From assembly GCF_900111835.1 (NCBI RefSeq), contig NZ_FOJP01000020.1, positions 1 through 64,000 on the forward strand: 64,000 nucleotides of DNA, read 5' to 3'. Source of the DNA: Metapseudomonas otitidis. Lineage in GTDB: Bacteria; Pseudomonadota; Gammaproteobacteria; Pseudomonadales; Pseudomonadaceae. Within the stretch, counting starts at the first letter, position 1. Every line of letters begins with the position of its first letter. Positions 1-8,571 of this stretch are shown piece by piece. The position numbers were made by a program, and so were the translations under genes. The notes beneath the pieces were generated by a model. It had not been told where the DNA came from, did no database searches, and worked only from the letters and a program-made list of their open reading frames with translations.

Positions 1-126
1 GCGCAAGACGGCGAAGCCCGCTTTGTCGCTGGCCAGCTTGGCCTTGGTGCGGTACTTGCCGTTGGGCTGCAGGGTGGCGAGGTCAAAGGTGTGTTTGGCG
101 ATGTCGATGCCGATGACGCTGGGCAT
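1..126 (-). CDS. IS110-family transposase, N-terminal fragment
   Basis: Only the first 42 codons lie in the window; the rest continues beyond position 1. The protein begins MPSVIGIDIAKHTFDLATLQ. GIDIAK carries the first Asp of the RuvC-like DEDD catalytic domain of IS110 transposases (seen motif; family knowledge). The ATG at 126 is preceded by GAGAGGAGAATCC, a good ribosome binding site. Family members are about 300-400 residues and recombine DNA with a C-terminal serine that is not visible here. Whether the full gene is intact cannot be judged. Confidence 0.85.
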   Translation of the reverse strand, partial: MPSVIGIDIAKHTFDLATLQPNGKYRTKAKLASDKAGFAVLR

Positions 127-355
127 GGATTCTCCTCTCGATCCGTTCAGACGCGATCATCACTGCACCCGGCCCAACCTTGTGAATGCGAGCTCAAGGC
201 TCTGGATACCGTTCGGGCTGTTCGAGTGAGTGTGGAGGGGCGGAGCACTATCTACGTTGCAGGCTCGCGGCCTAAGGGTGGGCACGGCTTCCTATCCCTC
301 CCCCGATGATCAGTCGGGGACTATGCCCCTGGGGTGGGGCTGTAGTCGAGATACA
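127..355 (-). other. Non-coding end of the IS110 element, possible bridge-RNA region
   Basis: About 230 bases upstream of the transposase start carry no convincing gene. In IS110 elements of the IS621 type, the long non-coding end upstream of the transposase encodes the bridge RNA that pairs with target and donor DNA (established for the family). Short self-complementary stretches are visible, for example the CCCCGATGATCAGTCGGGG stem-loop at 302-320. No bridge-RNA loop has been assigned, so the call rests on position and length. Confidence 0.35.
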
Positions 356-678
356 AGGGTGGGCCGGGCGGCGTTCCGCTTCAGCCCACCGCCTGGAGCG
401 GTAGCGGGCTCGATTGCGGACGGGTGGGCGTCGCTTTTTACGTTGCACGGCAAGGGCCAAGGTGCTGGCCGTGGAGTTTTTCGCGAATGAATTCGCTCCC
501 ACCAGGTCTGGCCGGCGTACTACGCGGCGTGTGGGAGCGGTTTCAACCGCGATGGCGCTTGCAGCCGTAGCCCGGACTTCAGTCCGGGATTGCCGGGGGT
601 ACGGTCCCGGGCTGAAGCCCGGGCTACGGCGCTGCGTGCGTAGGGTGGGCCGGGCGGCGTTCCGCTTCAGCCCACCGC
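356..678. repeat. REP-like palindrome cluster between IS110 and trmA
   Basis: Intergenic region with several Pseudomonas-type extragenic palindromes. A block of about 36 bases starting AGGGTGGGCCGGGCGGCG and ending TTCAGCCCACCG occurs at 356-391 and again at 642-677. Between them are a GTAGCCCGGACTTCAGTCCGGG / CCCGGGCTGAAGCCCGGGCTAC pair at 567-627 and a GCGAATGAATTCGC palindrome near 482-495. The same motifs recur in other gaps of this window. No gene is seen here. Confidence 0.8.
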
Positions 679-692
679 TTGGCGCTTCGGTC

Positions 693-1787
693 TCAGCGGC
701 GCACCAGCAGCACGCCGGATTCCATGTGGTGGGTGTAGGGGAACTGGTCGAACAAGGCGCAGCGCTCGATGCGGTGGGTGTCGTGCAGCTGGGCGATGTT
801 GGCGGCCAGGGTCTCCGGATTGCAGGAGATGTAGAGGATGCGCTCGAAGCGGCGGGTCAGCTCGCAGGTGTCCGGGTCCATGCCGGCGCGGGGTGGGTCG
901 ACGAACACGGTGCCGAACGCATAGCCCTTGAGGTCGATGCCGGCCAGGCGGCGGAAGGGCCGCACTCCATTGAGGGCCTCGGTCAGCTCCTCAGCGGAGA
1001 GGCGCACCAGGGTCACGTTGTCCACGCCGTTGTCAGCGAGGTTGGCCAGGGCGGCGTTGACCGAGGTCTTGCTGATTTCGGTGGCCAGCACCTGGCGGGC
1101 GCGGGTGGCCAGGGGCAGGGTGAAGTTGCCGTTGCCGCAGTACAGCTCCAGCAGGTCGTCCTGGCGCTCGCCCATGGCCTCGAAGGCCCAGGCCAGCATC
1201 TTCTGGCACACCTCGCCGTTGGGCTGGGTGAAGGCGCCTTCAGGCTGGCGGTAGCGGAAGGCGCGACCGGCGACGGTCAGCTCCTCTTCCACGTAGTCGC
1301 GGCCGATGACGATGCGCTTGCCCTTGGAACGGCCCACCAGGCTCACGCCCAGGTCGGCGGCGAGCGTCTCGGCCTCGGCCTTCCAGGCATCGTCCAGGGG
1401 ACGGTGGTAGCAGAGGGTGATCAGCGCATCGCCCGACAGGGTGGTGAGGAACTCCACCTGGAACAGCTTGAACGACAGCACCTTGCTTGCCTGCCAGCCG
1501 GCCTTCAGGCGCGGCATCAGCTCGTTGATGCGGCGGCTGGCGATGGGGAAGTCCTCGATCAGCACCGGGGTGAACTTGTCGCCGGCCTCGAACATCGCGT
1601 AGTGGCGGTTCTCGTTGCCGGTCTCGCGCCACAGGCGGAACTCGGCGCGCAGGCGGTAGTGCTCCCGGGGCGAGTCGAACACCGCCGGTTCCGGCGCATC
1701 GAAGGGCGCCAGCAGGGCCTTGAGGCGCTCGGTCTTCTCGGCGAGCTGGGCGGCATAGGTGGACGGGTCGAACTGCGGGCGGCTCAT
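693..1787 (-). CDS. trmA: tRNA (uracil-5-)-methyltransferase TrmA
   Basis: S-adenosylmethionine-dependent methylation of U54 to ribothymidine in the T loop of tRNA. The 364-residue length matches TrmA (366 in E. coli). Visible motifs: the SAM-binding segment [23 protein letters not shown], the catalytic-cysteine segment ISCNPETL and the C-terminal [10 protein letters not shown] start at the ATG at 1787 ([11 protein letters not shown]), which matches family N-termini; the frame is open 19 codons further upstream but that extension looks non-coding. The neighbouring purine permease on the same strand is the arrangement I recall from P. aeruginosa PA4720-PA4719. Confidence 0.97.
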   Translation of the reverse strand: MSRPQFDPSTYAAQLAEKTERLKALLAPFDAPEPAVFDSPREHYRLRAEFRLWRETGNENRHYAMFEAGDKFTPVLIEDFPIASRRINELMPRLKAGWQASKVLSFKLFQVEFLTTLSGDALITLCYHRPLDDAWKAEAETLAADLGVSLVGRSKGKRIVIGRDYVEEELTVAGRAFRYRQPEGAFTQPNGEVCQKMLAWAFEAMGERQDDLLELYCGNGNFTLPLATRARQVLATEISKTSVNAALANLADNGVDNVTLVRLSAEELTEALNGVRPFRRLAGIDLKGYAFGTVFVDPPRAGMDPDTCELTRRFERILYISCNPETLAANIAQLHDTHRIERCALFDQFPYTHHMESGVLLVRR

Positions 1788-1810
1788 GGGGCATTCACTC
1801 TGGGGATCGG

Positions 1811-1836
1811 GGCGGGCCATCCGAGGATGGCCCGCC
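1811..1836. other. Perfect 12-bp inverted repeat upstream of trmA
   Basis: GGCGGGCCATCC, two bases, GGATGGCCCGCC. It lies between the end of the broken SEC-C gene and the trmA start, both on the minus strand, so it may terminate the former or act as a barrier. No T-run follows on either strand, so a classical intrinsic terminator is not supported. Confidence 0.5.
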
Positions 1837-1856
1837 TGGCTCAAAGGCGTGTTCGC

Positions 1857-2090
1857 CTAGCGGAAGTAGTCGTTACGGTTGGCGCCATCGAAAGCAGCCC
1901 TGTTTCAGGCAACAGCGCTTGAAACAACCTCCGTGAACCGCAGGGACACAAGTCGTTGCGCCCAAGCTTTTCGGCAAGCACCTTGTCGCCGATGGTCCGG
2001 TAGCCTTTTCTCACGCGGGTTTCCGAGGGGAAGCCCTTCCTACGCTTGCTGGTGACCTCGAATCGTCACCTGTTGGTCGTGGTGTTGCAT
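1857..2090 (-). pseudogene. Broken small SEC-C motif (zinc-binding) protein
   Basis: Reading leftward from the ATG at 2090 (preceded by GAGGTG) gives a short frame that stops early, but the next frames carry [17 protein letters not shown], then [12 protein letters not shown], then CCLKQGC and finally [10 protein letters not shown] before a TAG at 1857-1859. These are consecutive parts of one small protein with a SecA-like SEC-C metal-binding motif (CxCxnCC). Removing one base near 2061-2063, one T from the TTT at 1922-1924 and one T from the TTT at 1891-1893 restores a single frame of about 76 residues. Three single-base insertions in 234 bases, between two intact genes, indicate a pseudogene; sequencing error is the alternative. 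Confidence 0.75.
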
Positions 2091-2152
2091 GGTGCACCTC
2101 CCGTGCGTCGTGCGGCCCGATCATGCCCGGCGGGCCGCCTCCGGGTGCTTCC

Positions 2153-3445
2153 TCAGTGGAAGAAGCCCATCTTGATCACGAACAGCACCGCCAGGATCAC
2201 CAGCGCCGGGCTCAGCTCGTTGAAGCGGCCGGCCAGGGCCTTGATGGCAGCCCAGGCGATGAAGCCGAAGGCGATGCCGTCGGCGATGGAGTAGGTGAAG
2301 GGCATCGCCAGGGCGGTGATCAGCACCGGGGCGGCGGTGGTCAGGTCGTTCCAGTCGATCTCGGCCAGGCCCGAGGCCATCAGCACGGCGACGAAGAACA
2401 GCGCCGGGGCGGTGGCGAAGGCGGGCACGCTGCCGGCCAGCGGGGAGAGGAACAGCGCCAGCAGGAACAGGATGGCGACCACGATGGCGGTGAGGCCGGT
2501 GCGACCACCGGCGCTGACGCCGGCGGCGGACTCGATGTAGCTGGTGGTGGTGGAGGTGCCCAGCAGCGAGCCGCCCATGGCGGCGGTGGAGTCGGCGATC
2601 AGCGCGCGGCCCATCTTCGGCATGTGTCCATCCTTGCCCATCAGGCCGGCCTTCTTGGCCACGGCGATGAGGGTGCCGGAGTTGTCGAACAGGTCGACGA
2701 AGAGGAAGGCGAAGATCACGCTGACCAGTCCGATTTCCAGCGCGCCCTTGATGTCCAGCTGCAGGAAAGTCGGTGCCAGGGAGGGCGGCATGGACACCAC
2801 ACCGCCGAACTTCGACACGCCCATGACGATGCCGGCCACGGTCACCGCGAGGATGCCGATCAGCACCGCGCCGGTCACCTTGCGCGCCTCCAGGGCGACG
2901 ATCAGGAAGAAGCCGAGCACCGCCAGCACCGGCTCGGGCTTGGCCAGGTCGCCCAGGGTCAGCATGGTCACCGGGTGGGAGGCGACGATGCCGGCCTTCT
3001 GCAGGGCGATCAGCGCCAGGAACAGGCCGATGCCGGCGGCGATGGCCGAGCGCAGCTCCAGCGGGATGCTGTTGATGATCCATTCACGGATTCGGAAGAT
3101 CGACAGCACGAAGAACATGCATGCCGAGATGAACACCGCGCCCAGGGCCACCTGCCAGGTGTGGCCCATGTGCAGCACCACGGTGTAGGTGAAGAAGGCG
3201 TTCAGGCCCATGCCCGGGGCGAGGGCGATGGGGTAGTTGGCGATCAGGCCCATGATGGTGGAGCCGATGGCCGCCGCCAGGCAGGTGGCGACGAACACCG
3301 CGCCCTTGTCCATGCCGGTCTCGCCGAGGATGTCGGGGTTGACGAAGAGGATGTAGGCCATCGTCAGGAAGGTGGTCAGGCCCGCGAGGACCTCGGTGCG
3401 CACGTTGGTGCCGTGCGCCTTGAGTTGGAACAGTCTCTCCAGCAT
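2153..3445 (-). CDS. NCS2/AzgA-family purine permease
   Basis: Inner-membrane proton-coupled uptake of a purine base (adenine, guanine or hypoxanthine by family; exact substrate not determinable). The 430 residues contain many hydrophobic segments. It begins MLERLFQLKAHGTNVRTEVL and continues into TTFLTMAYILFVNP, with the FVDLFDNSGTLIAVA and GTSTTTSYIESAAGV blocks typical of the AzgA/PbuG branch. The start at 3445 is chosen because CGGGGAG precedes it at good spacing and homologues begin here; the open frame upstream is not protein-like. It probably has its own promoter in the 225-base gap to the MFS gene. Confidence 0.92.
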   Translation of the reverse strand: MLERLFQLKAHGTNVRTEVLAGLTTFLTMAYILFVNPDILGETGMDKGAVFVATCLAAAIGSTIMGLIANYPIALAPGMGLNAFFTYTVVLHMGHTWQVALGAVFISACMFFVLSIFRIREWIINSIPLELRSAIAAGIGLFLALIALQKAGIVASHPVTMLTLGDLAKPEPVLAVLGFFLIVALEARKVTGAVLIGILAVTVAGIVMGVSKFGGVVSMPPSLAPTFLQLDIKGALEIGLVSVIFAFLFVDLFDNSGTLIAVAKKAGLMGKDGHMPKMGRALIADSTAAMGGSLLGTSTTTSYIESAAGVSAGGRTGLTAIVVAILFLLALFLSPLAGSVPAFATAPALFFVAVLMASGLAEIDWNDLTTAAPVLITALAMPFTYSIADGIAFGFIAWAAIKALAGRFNELSPALVILAVLFVIKMGFFH

Positions 3446-3670
3446 GTGTGCTCCCCGTGACGTCTGCGCGTCGTGTTGGTCCGGACTGCATGCAGTCAAG
3501 CACAGCCCCTGCGGATCGGCGGACACGGCGACCGGCCTGGCCGTTCGTCGCAACCGAACCGGGCCGCCAGCCCGGAAAAAAAGGCGCGCATCATATCAGC
3601 TCGCCCGGCGCCGGAGCAGGCCTCTGCGGACGGACCGCCGGTCATCTCCGGACCTGCCGGGCGCTGGCCC

Positions 3671-4879
3671 TCAGTGCAGGCGGTCGCGCCTGGCCAGGGT
3701 GGGGAACAGCCTGATCCACAGGCCGGTGACCAGCAGGGTGCCGACCCCGCCCATGCCCACCGCCGGCACGGTGCCGAACCAGGCGGCGGTGACGCCGGAC
3801 TCGAACTCGCCGAGCTGGTTGGAGGCGCCGATGAACAGGCCGTTCACCGCGCTGACCCGGCCGCGCATCTCGTCCGGGGTGTGCAGCTGCACGAAGGCCC
3901 CGCGGATCACCATGCTGATCATGTCCGCCGCGCCGAGTACCGCCAGCACCGCCAGGGAGAACCAGAAGGAGGTGGAGAGCCCGAAGGCGATGGTGGCGAC
4001 GCCGAACACCCCCACCGAGGTGAACATGATCCGCCCCACGTTGCGCTCGATGGGGAAGCGCGCCAGCCAGAAGGACATCGCCAGCGCCCCCACGGCCGGC
4101 GCCGAGCGCAGCAGGCCCAGGCCCCAGGGGCCGGTGAGCAGGATGTCCTTGGCGAACACCGGCAGCAGCGCCGTGGCGCCGCCCAGCAGCACGGCGAAGA
4201 GGTCCAGGGAGATGGCGCCGAGGATATCCGGCCGGCTGCGGATGAAGCGGATGCCCGCTAGCAGCGACTCCAGGGAGGCGCGCTCCTTGTTCAGCACCTG
4301 CTGGCTGCTGGCCAGGCCCAGCACCAGCACGCAGGCGATGGCGTAGAGCACCGCCACCGGGCCGTACACCCAGAGGCTGCCCAGGGCGTAGAGCAGGCCG
4401 CCGAGGGCGGGGGCGACGATGGTCGCCGCCTGCATGGCCGATGCCGCGGCGGCCACCGCCCGGGGGAAGAGGTCGGCGGGCACCACGTTGGGCAGCAGGG
4501 CCTGGGTCGCCGGCATCTCGAAGGCCCGCGCGGCGCCGAGGGCGAAGGCGAGGACGAAGATCATCTCGCGGCTGACGTTGTCGGTGGCACTGCCGAACAC
4601 CAGCGCCACCGCCACCAGCCCCTGCAGCACCTGGCACAGCGCGGCCACCCGGCGGCGGTCGTAGCGGTCCGCCACGTGGCCGGTGTGGAGCATGAACAGC
4701 ACCCGCGGGAGGAACTCCACCAACCCCACCAGGCCCAGGTCCAGCACGCTGCCGGTCAGGGCGTAGAGGTGCCAGCCGATGGCCACGGTGAGCATCTGGA
4801 AGCCGCTGGCGGTGCACACGCGGGCCAGCCAGAACGCCAGGAAGGGGCGGTGATGGCGCAGGAGCAGGGGTTGGGACAT
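3671..4879 (-). CDS. MFS exporter (EntS/MFS_3 type)
   Basis: A 402-residue polytopic inner-membrane protein with about 12 hydrophobic segments. The loop motif GHVADRYDRRRVA between segments 2 and 3 is the MFS signature, and GAARAFEMPATQALLPNVV resembles the EntS-like group of putative drug or siderophore exporters. The cargo is unknown. The gene is divergent from the molybdoenzyme operon across a 326-base gap, so co-function with either neighbour is not implied. The ribosome binding site before the ATG at 4879 is weak. Confidence 0.85.
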   Translation of the reverse strand: MSQPLLLRHHRPFLAFWLARVCTASGFQMLTVAIGWHLYALTGSVLDLGLVGLVEFLPRVLFMLHTGHVADRYDRRRVAALCQVLQGLVAVALVFGSATDNVSREMIFVLAFALGAARAFEMPATQALLPNVVPADLFPRAVAAAASAMQAATIVAPALGGLLYALGSLWVYGPVAVLYAIACVLVLGLASSQQVLNKERASLESLLAGIRFIRSRPDILGAISLDLFAVLLGGATALLPVFAKDILLTGPWGLGLLRSAPAVGALAMSFWLARFPIERNVGRIMFTSVGVFGVATIAFGLSTSFWFSLAVLAVLGAADMISMVIRGAFVQLHTPDEMRGRVSAVNGLFIGASNQLGEFESGVTAAWFGTVPAVGMGGVGTLLVTGLWIRLFPTLARRDRLH

Positions 4880-5060
4880 GGCGGGAAAATGCTTAGGAAG
4901 CTACCGGACGCGCAGACTAGCACCGGCAGGCCCGCCGGTGAATGACCCGCAGCGAACGCCAGGGACCTGCCACGAATGCGCTGACGGGCGGAGCGGCCCG
5001 GGTGCGACGCGATGACTCTTGCGAGGGCGAAATCTTTCTGACCGTGTGGACAATTTTTCC

Positions 5061-5088
5061 TTGTATCGGCGGGACAGATGGATAGAAT
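5061..5088 (+). promoter_or_regulatory. Candidate sigma70 promoter for the molybdoenzyme operon
   Basis: TTGTAT at 5061-5066 and TAGAAT at 5083-5088 are separated by 16 bases, in an A/T-richer island of the otherwise G/C-rich divergent gap 4880-5205. Transcription would start near 5095, about 110 bases before the first gene. No operator or riboswitch was recognised in the leader. Confidence 0.5.
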
Positions 5089-5205
5089 CTGACCCCCGAG
5101 TCAATACCCTCGACCTTTCCCTGGTTCGGCCCCGCGTGACGGGGCCGACGGATTTTCACGCACAAAGAAAAGGGGCCGGCCTGACCGAGACCCCGAGGAA
5201 TGGGC

Positions 5206-8037
5206 ATGTCCAACCGTGATTTTTCCCGCCGCGCCTTCCTGCAGGGCAGCGTCATCGCCGGTATCGGCGTCACGCTCGCCCCGCTGGGCAGCCCGGCCTT
5301 CGCTGCCTTGTTCGAAGACCGTGTCACCGCCTCGCCGCAACCCTGGTTCACCCCCAACGGCCAGGCCCGCGCCCGCATCGACGGCGTATCCAAGGCCTGC
5401 GGGGCGAAAGTGTTCGCCCGCGACATCCGCGCCCAGGACATGCCTGGCTGGCCGCGCCAGCAGGGCCACGCGATGCTGATCAAGGCCACCCGCGCCGACC
5501 ACCTCTACGCCGGGCTCGACCTGTCCATGCTCGACGCCGGCCTGCAGCCGGACCGCGTGGTGACCGCCGCCGACCTCGCACGTGACGGCATCGCCTTCCC
5601 CGAAGGCCACAGCCCGGACCCGCTGCTGCCGGAAGGCCAGGTGCCGATGTTCATCGGCCACCCGGTGGCCCTGCTGATCTGGAATGACTTCGAGCGCTTC
5701 CGCCGGGCCAAGAACCTGCTGCGCTACAACGACAAGGTGGTGCGCTACGGCGCCCAGGCCCCGCTGTTCGAGCGCGACCCCTACGGCAGCTTCCGCTTCG
5801 TCCGCGTCGGCGGCGACACGCCCTACGAGGCGGACCGCTTCTCCAGCCTGAAGGACAGCATGCTGTTCCCCATCATCCGCCAGCGCAAACCGACCTGGAG
5901 CCAGCAGGCGGACATCAATGGCGACCTGACCCAGCAGGGCCTGTTCCACGCCCAGCAGATGGAACAGACCCTGGGCGCGCCGCCGGAAGGCTGGATGGTC
6001 TTCGACGAGCGCTACACCACCCAGTCCATCGAGCCGGCGGCCCTGGAGGCCGACAACGGCAACGGCTGGTACGACGCCGCCACCGGTACCTTGCACTTCG
6101 TGGTCGCGACCCAGTGCCCGTTCGAGGCCGCCGAGCAGACTGCCCACATGCTGGCGCCGTCGCGCTTCAAGGTGCGCAAGCTGAACATGCACCCCGGCTA
6201 CACCGTCGGCTACGGCACCAAGGACAACAACATCTTCGTGTTCTACGCCGCCCTGGCCGCGATCTACGGTGAAGGCGTACCGGTACGCCTGGCCAACGAC
6301 CGCTACGAGCAGTTCCAGAGCGGGATCAAGCGCCACCCCTTCGACATGCACTACCAGCTGGCGGTGAAGAAGGACGACCTGTCGTTCCAGATCTTCCGCG
6401 CCCACATGGACGTCGACGGCGGCGGCCGCATCAACTACAGCCCCTCGGTGGCCGCAGTTGGCGCCACGGCGGCGCAGTCCATCTACTACATGCCGCAGAG
6501 CGACCTGGCCGCCACCGCCTACCACTCCCGGGGCGTGGAGGCCGGCTCGGTGCGGGGCTACGGCACCCTGCAGACCATGGCCGCCACCGAGATGATGGTG
6601 GACGAGGTGGCCGAGCGCCTGGGCGTGGACGCCATCGAGCTGCGCCGCCGCAACGTCTTCAAGTCGGGCATGAAGAACACCCAGGGCGCCATTCCCGCCG
6701 GGGCCCTGCGCCTCGACGAGATCCTCGACAAGGCCGCCCAGCACGAACTGTGGAAGCAGCGTGACGCGCGCAAGCGCGAGGAAGAGGCCAAGGACCCGGA
6801 CAACCTCTACGGCATCGGCTTCGCCATCTGCCAGAAGGACTTCGGCACCGGGGCGGAAGCGCCCATGGCCAGCCTGGAGTTCAATGCCGAAGGGCGGGTG
6901 TTCCTGCGCCAGATCGCCATCGACATGGGCACCGGCACCGCCACCTCCCAGGCCCTGCTGGTGGCCGACTACCTCGGCCACCCGGCCGACGAGATCCGCA
7001 CCGGCGTCACCGAGTGGCCGGAGCTGGGCCTCACCACCAGCGGCAACCCCTACCTGATCAGCCAGGCCGAGCAGGACGCCGCCCTGAAGAACCCGCGCTG
7101 GGTCGGCAAGCTGGCTTCGCCGTCCTCGGCCACCAACTCCTCCTACTACTCCGGCCACGCCACCCGCGAAGCCGCGCGCGTGCTGTTCAACCACGGCCTG
7201 TGGCCGGCGGCCCTGGCCATCTGGGGCCGTGGCGAGTACGGCGGCCTGGCCAACCCCTACGTGGTGCGCCGCGAGGACGCACACTGGGTGGAGGGCAAGC
7301 TGACCGCCAACGGCCTGCCGCCGATCCCCTTCGAGCTGCTGGCGCACAAGGCCCACGAACTGGGCCTGGTCACCGGCGTCAGCGTCCACGGCTTCAACCG
7401 CTGGGCCTGGGCCGAGGCGGAGTTCGAGATCAACGGCAACCGCGACACTCTGCCCCTGGACGCCCTGGCCGTTAAGTACGGCGACGGCGCCCCGGCGGCC
7501 ACCCGTGCGCGCATGAACCGCGACGGCTACCACCTGCTGGACCGCACCCGCGTGGAATACCCGCCGACCCAGCTGAACAACGCCATGGTCACCTACTACA
7601 GCCCCGTGGCCACCCTGGTGGAGGTCAAGGTGAACAAGGGCAGCGGCGAGGTCCGCGTGCTCAGCCACCACTCCTGGCTGGAATGCGGCCGGGTGATCGT
7701 GCCCGAGCTGGTCCGTGGCCAGCTCGAAGGCGGCATCGCCATGGGCATCGGCCACGCCCTGCTGGAGGAGATGCCCCGCTACGAGGGCGGCCCCGGCGAG
7801 GGCACCTGGAACTTCAACCGCTACGTGCTGCCGCGCGCCAAGGATTGCGCCGTGTGGAACCAGAGCGCCGAGATCCTCCCGCCGCTGTCGCCGAGCGACC
7901 CGGCCAAGGGCATCGCCGAGGTGGTGATGATCCCGGTGGTCGGCGCCATCGTGAACGCCGTCGCCCATGCCACCGGCAAGCGCCTGCGTGACCTTCCCCT
8001 GAACCCCGCCCGCATCAAGGAGGCCCTCCATGGCTGA
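5206..8037 (+). CDS. Tat-exported xanthine-dehydrogenase-family molybdopterin-binding subunit
   Basis: Large catalytic subunit (943 residues) of a molybdenum hydroxylase of the isoquinoline/aldehyde oxidoreductase type. A twin-arginine signal (SRRAFLQG, residues 7-14, then a hydrophobic stretch ending SPAFA) predicts export to the periplasm. The xanthine-oxidase-type RGYG motif is near residue 450, and KGIAE near residue 900 matches the position of the catalytic glutamate. I start at the ATG at 5206, six bases after GAGGA; the ATG at 5200 abuts that site. The last 8 bases overlap the 2Fe-2S subunit. There is no FAD subunit; electrons should pass to the downstream cytochrome c. The substrate is unknown. 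Confidence 0.9.
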   Translation: MSNRDFSRRAFLQGSVIAGIGVTLAPLGSPAFAALFEDRVTASPQPWFTPNGQARARIDGVSKACGAKVFARDIRAQDMPGWPRQQGHAMLIKATRADHLYAGLDLSMLDAGLQPDRVVTAADLARDGIAFPEGHSPDPLLPEGQVPMFIGHPVALLIWNDFERFRRAKNLLRYNDKVVRYGAQAPLFERDPYGSFRFVRVGGDTPYEADRFSSLKDSMLFPIIRQRKPTWSQQADINGDLTQQGLFHAQQMEQTLGAPPEGWMVFDERYTTQSIEPAALEADNGNGWYDAATGTLHFVVATQCPFEAAEQTAHMLAPSRFKVRKLNMHPGYTVGYGTKDNNIFVFYAALAAIYGEGVPVRLANDRYEQFQSGIKRHPFDMHYQLAVKKDDLSFQIFRAHMDVDGGGRINYSPSVAAVGATAAQSIYYMPQSDLAATAYHSRGVEAGSVRGYGTLQTMAATEMMVDEVAERLGVDAIELRRRNVFKSGMKNTQGAIPAGALRLDEILDKAAQHELWKQRDARKREEEAKDPDNLYGIGFAICQKDFGTGAEAPMASLEFNAEGRVFLRQIAIDMGTGTATSQALLVADYLGHPADEIRTGVTEWPELGLTTSGNPYLISQAEQDAALKNPRWVGKLASPSSATNSSYYSGHATREAARVLFNHGLWPAALAIWGRGEYGGLANPYVVRREDAHWVEGKLTANGLPPIPFELLAHKAHELGLVTGVSVHGFNRWAWAEAEFEINGNRDTLPLDALAVKYGDGAPAATRARMNRDGYHLLDRTRVEYPPTQLNNAMVTYYSPVATLVEVKVNKGSGEVRVLSHHSWLECGRVIVPELVRGQLEGGIAMGIGHALLEEMPRYEGGPGEGTWNFNRYVLPRAKDCAVWNQSAEILPPLSPSDPAKGIAEVVMIPVVGAIVNAVAHATGKRLRDLPLNPARIKEALHG

Positions 8038-8569
8038 TCGCGCGCTGAGCATGACCGTCAACGGCCAGGCCGTCGGTCCCCATGACGTGGCGGACGACCT
8101 GCCGATGATCGACTACCTCCACGAACACCTGAACCTCACCGGCTCGCGCCTGGGTTGCGGCCAGGGCATCTGCCACGCCTGCGTGGTGATCCTCGACAAC
8201 CCGGACGGCACCAGCGAGGAAGTGCGCACCTGCATCACCGGCGCCCACTACTTCGCCGGCAAGCGCGTGCGCACCATCGAGGGCCATGCCCGCCGCGACG
8301 CCCAGGGCGCCGTGAGCGAGCTGAACCCGGTGCAGCAGAAGTTCGTCGACCGCTTCGCCTTCCAGTGCAGCTACTGCACCCCCGGCTACGTCAACGCTGC
8401 CACCGTGCTGGTGGAGAAGGCCCAGCGCCAGCCCATCCCCCGCAGCCAGGTGGAAGACGCCATCGAGCAGGCCCTGGGCAGCCACATCTGCCGCTGCACC
8501 GGCTACGTGCGCTACTACGAAGCCGCAGCGGAAGTGCTGGAAGACCTCGGACTGGTGAAGGAAGGCTGA
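8030..8569 (+). CDS. 2Fe-2S subunit of the molybdenum hydroxylase
   Basis: A 179-residue small subunit with two [2Fe-2S] centres. The plant-type N-terminal site is in RLGCGQGICHACVVI followed by a later Cys (RTCITG), and the C-terminal four-cysteine site is in FQCSYCTPGY plus ICRCTGY. It has no signal peptide of its own and would be carried across the membrane with the Tat-tagged large subunit, as in related enzymes. It overlaps the large subunit by 8 bases and ends two bases before the cytochrome gene, so the three are translationally linked. Confidence 0.93.
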   Translation: MADRALSMTVNGQAVGPHDVADDLPMIDYLHEHLNLTGSRLGCGQGICHACVVILDNPDGTSEEVRTCITGAHYFAGKRVRTIEGHARRDAQGAVSELNPVQQKFVDRFAFQCSYCTPGYVNAATVLVEKAQRQPIPRSQVEDAIEQALGSHICRCTGYVRYYEAAAEVLEDLGLVKEG

Positions 8570-8571
8570 GC

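Larger units (their letters stand above)
1..355 (-). mobile_element. IS110-family insertion sequence, 5' part only
   Basis: The window opens inside an IS110-type element. Its transposase reads leftwards off the edge, and its non-coding end probably runs to about position 355, where a REP-like palindrome begins. That boundary is inferred: the palindrome starting at 356 has a second copy at 642, and the two copies differ immediately before the shared AGGGTGGGCC, as expected if the element had inserted beside it. IS110 elements lack terminal inverted repeats, so the end cannot be read directly. Confidence 0.6.

Noticed and set aside
414-1922. Plus-strand open frame of 502 codons opposite trmA
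   Set aside because: Low-complexity Gly/Ala/His/Gln-rich translation typical of the antisense strand of a GC-rich gene; trmA on the other strand has complete family motifs.
5101-8061. Minus-strand open frame of 986 codons opposite the molybdopterin subunit
   Set aside because: Translation is repetitive (Val, Gly, His, Ala rich) with no domain; it is the antisense shadow of the Tat-exported subunit.
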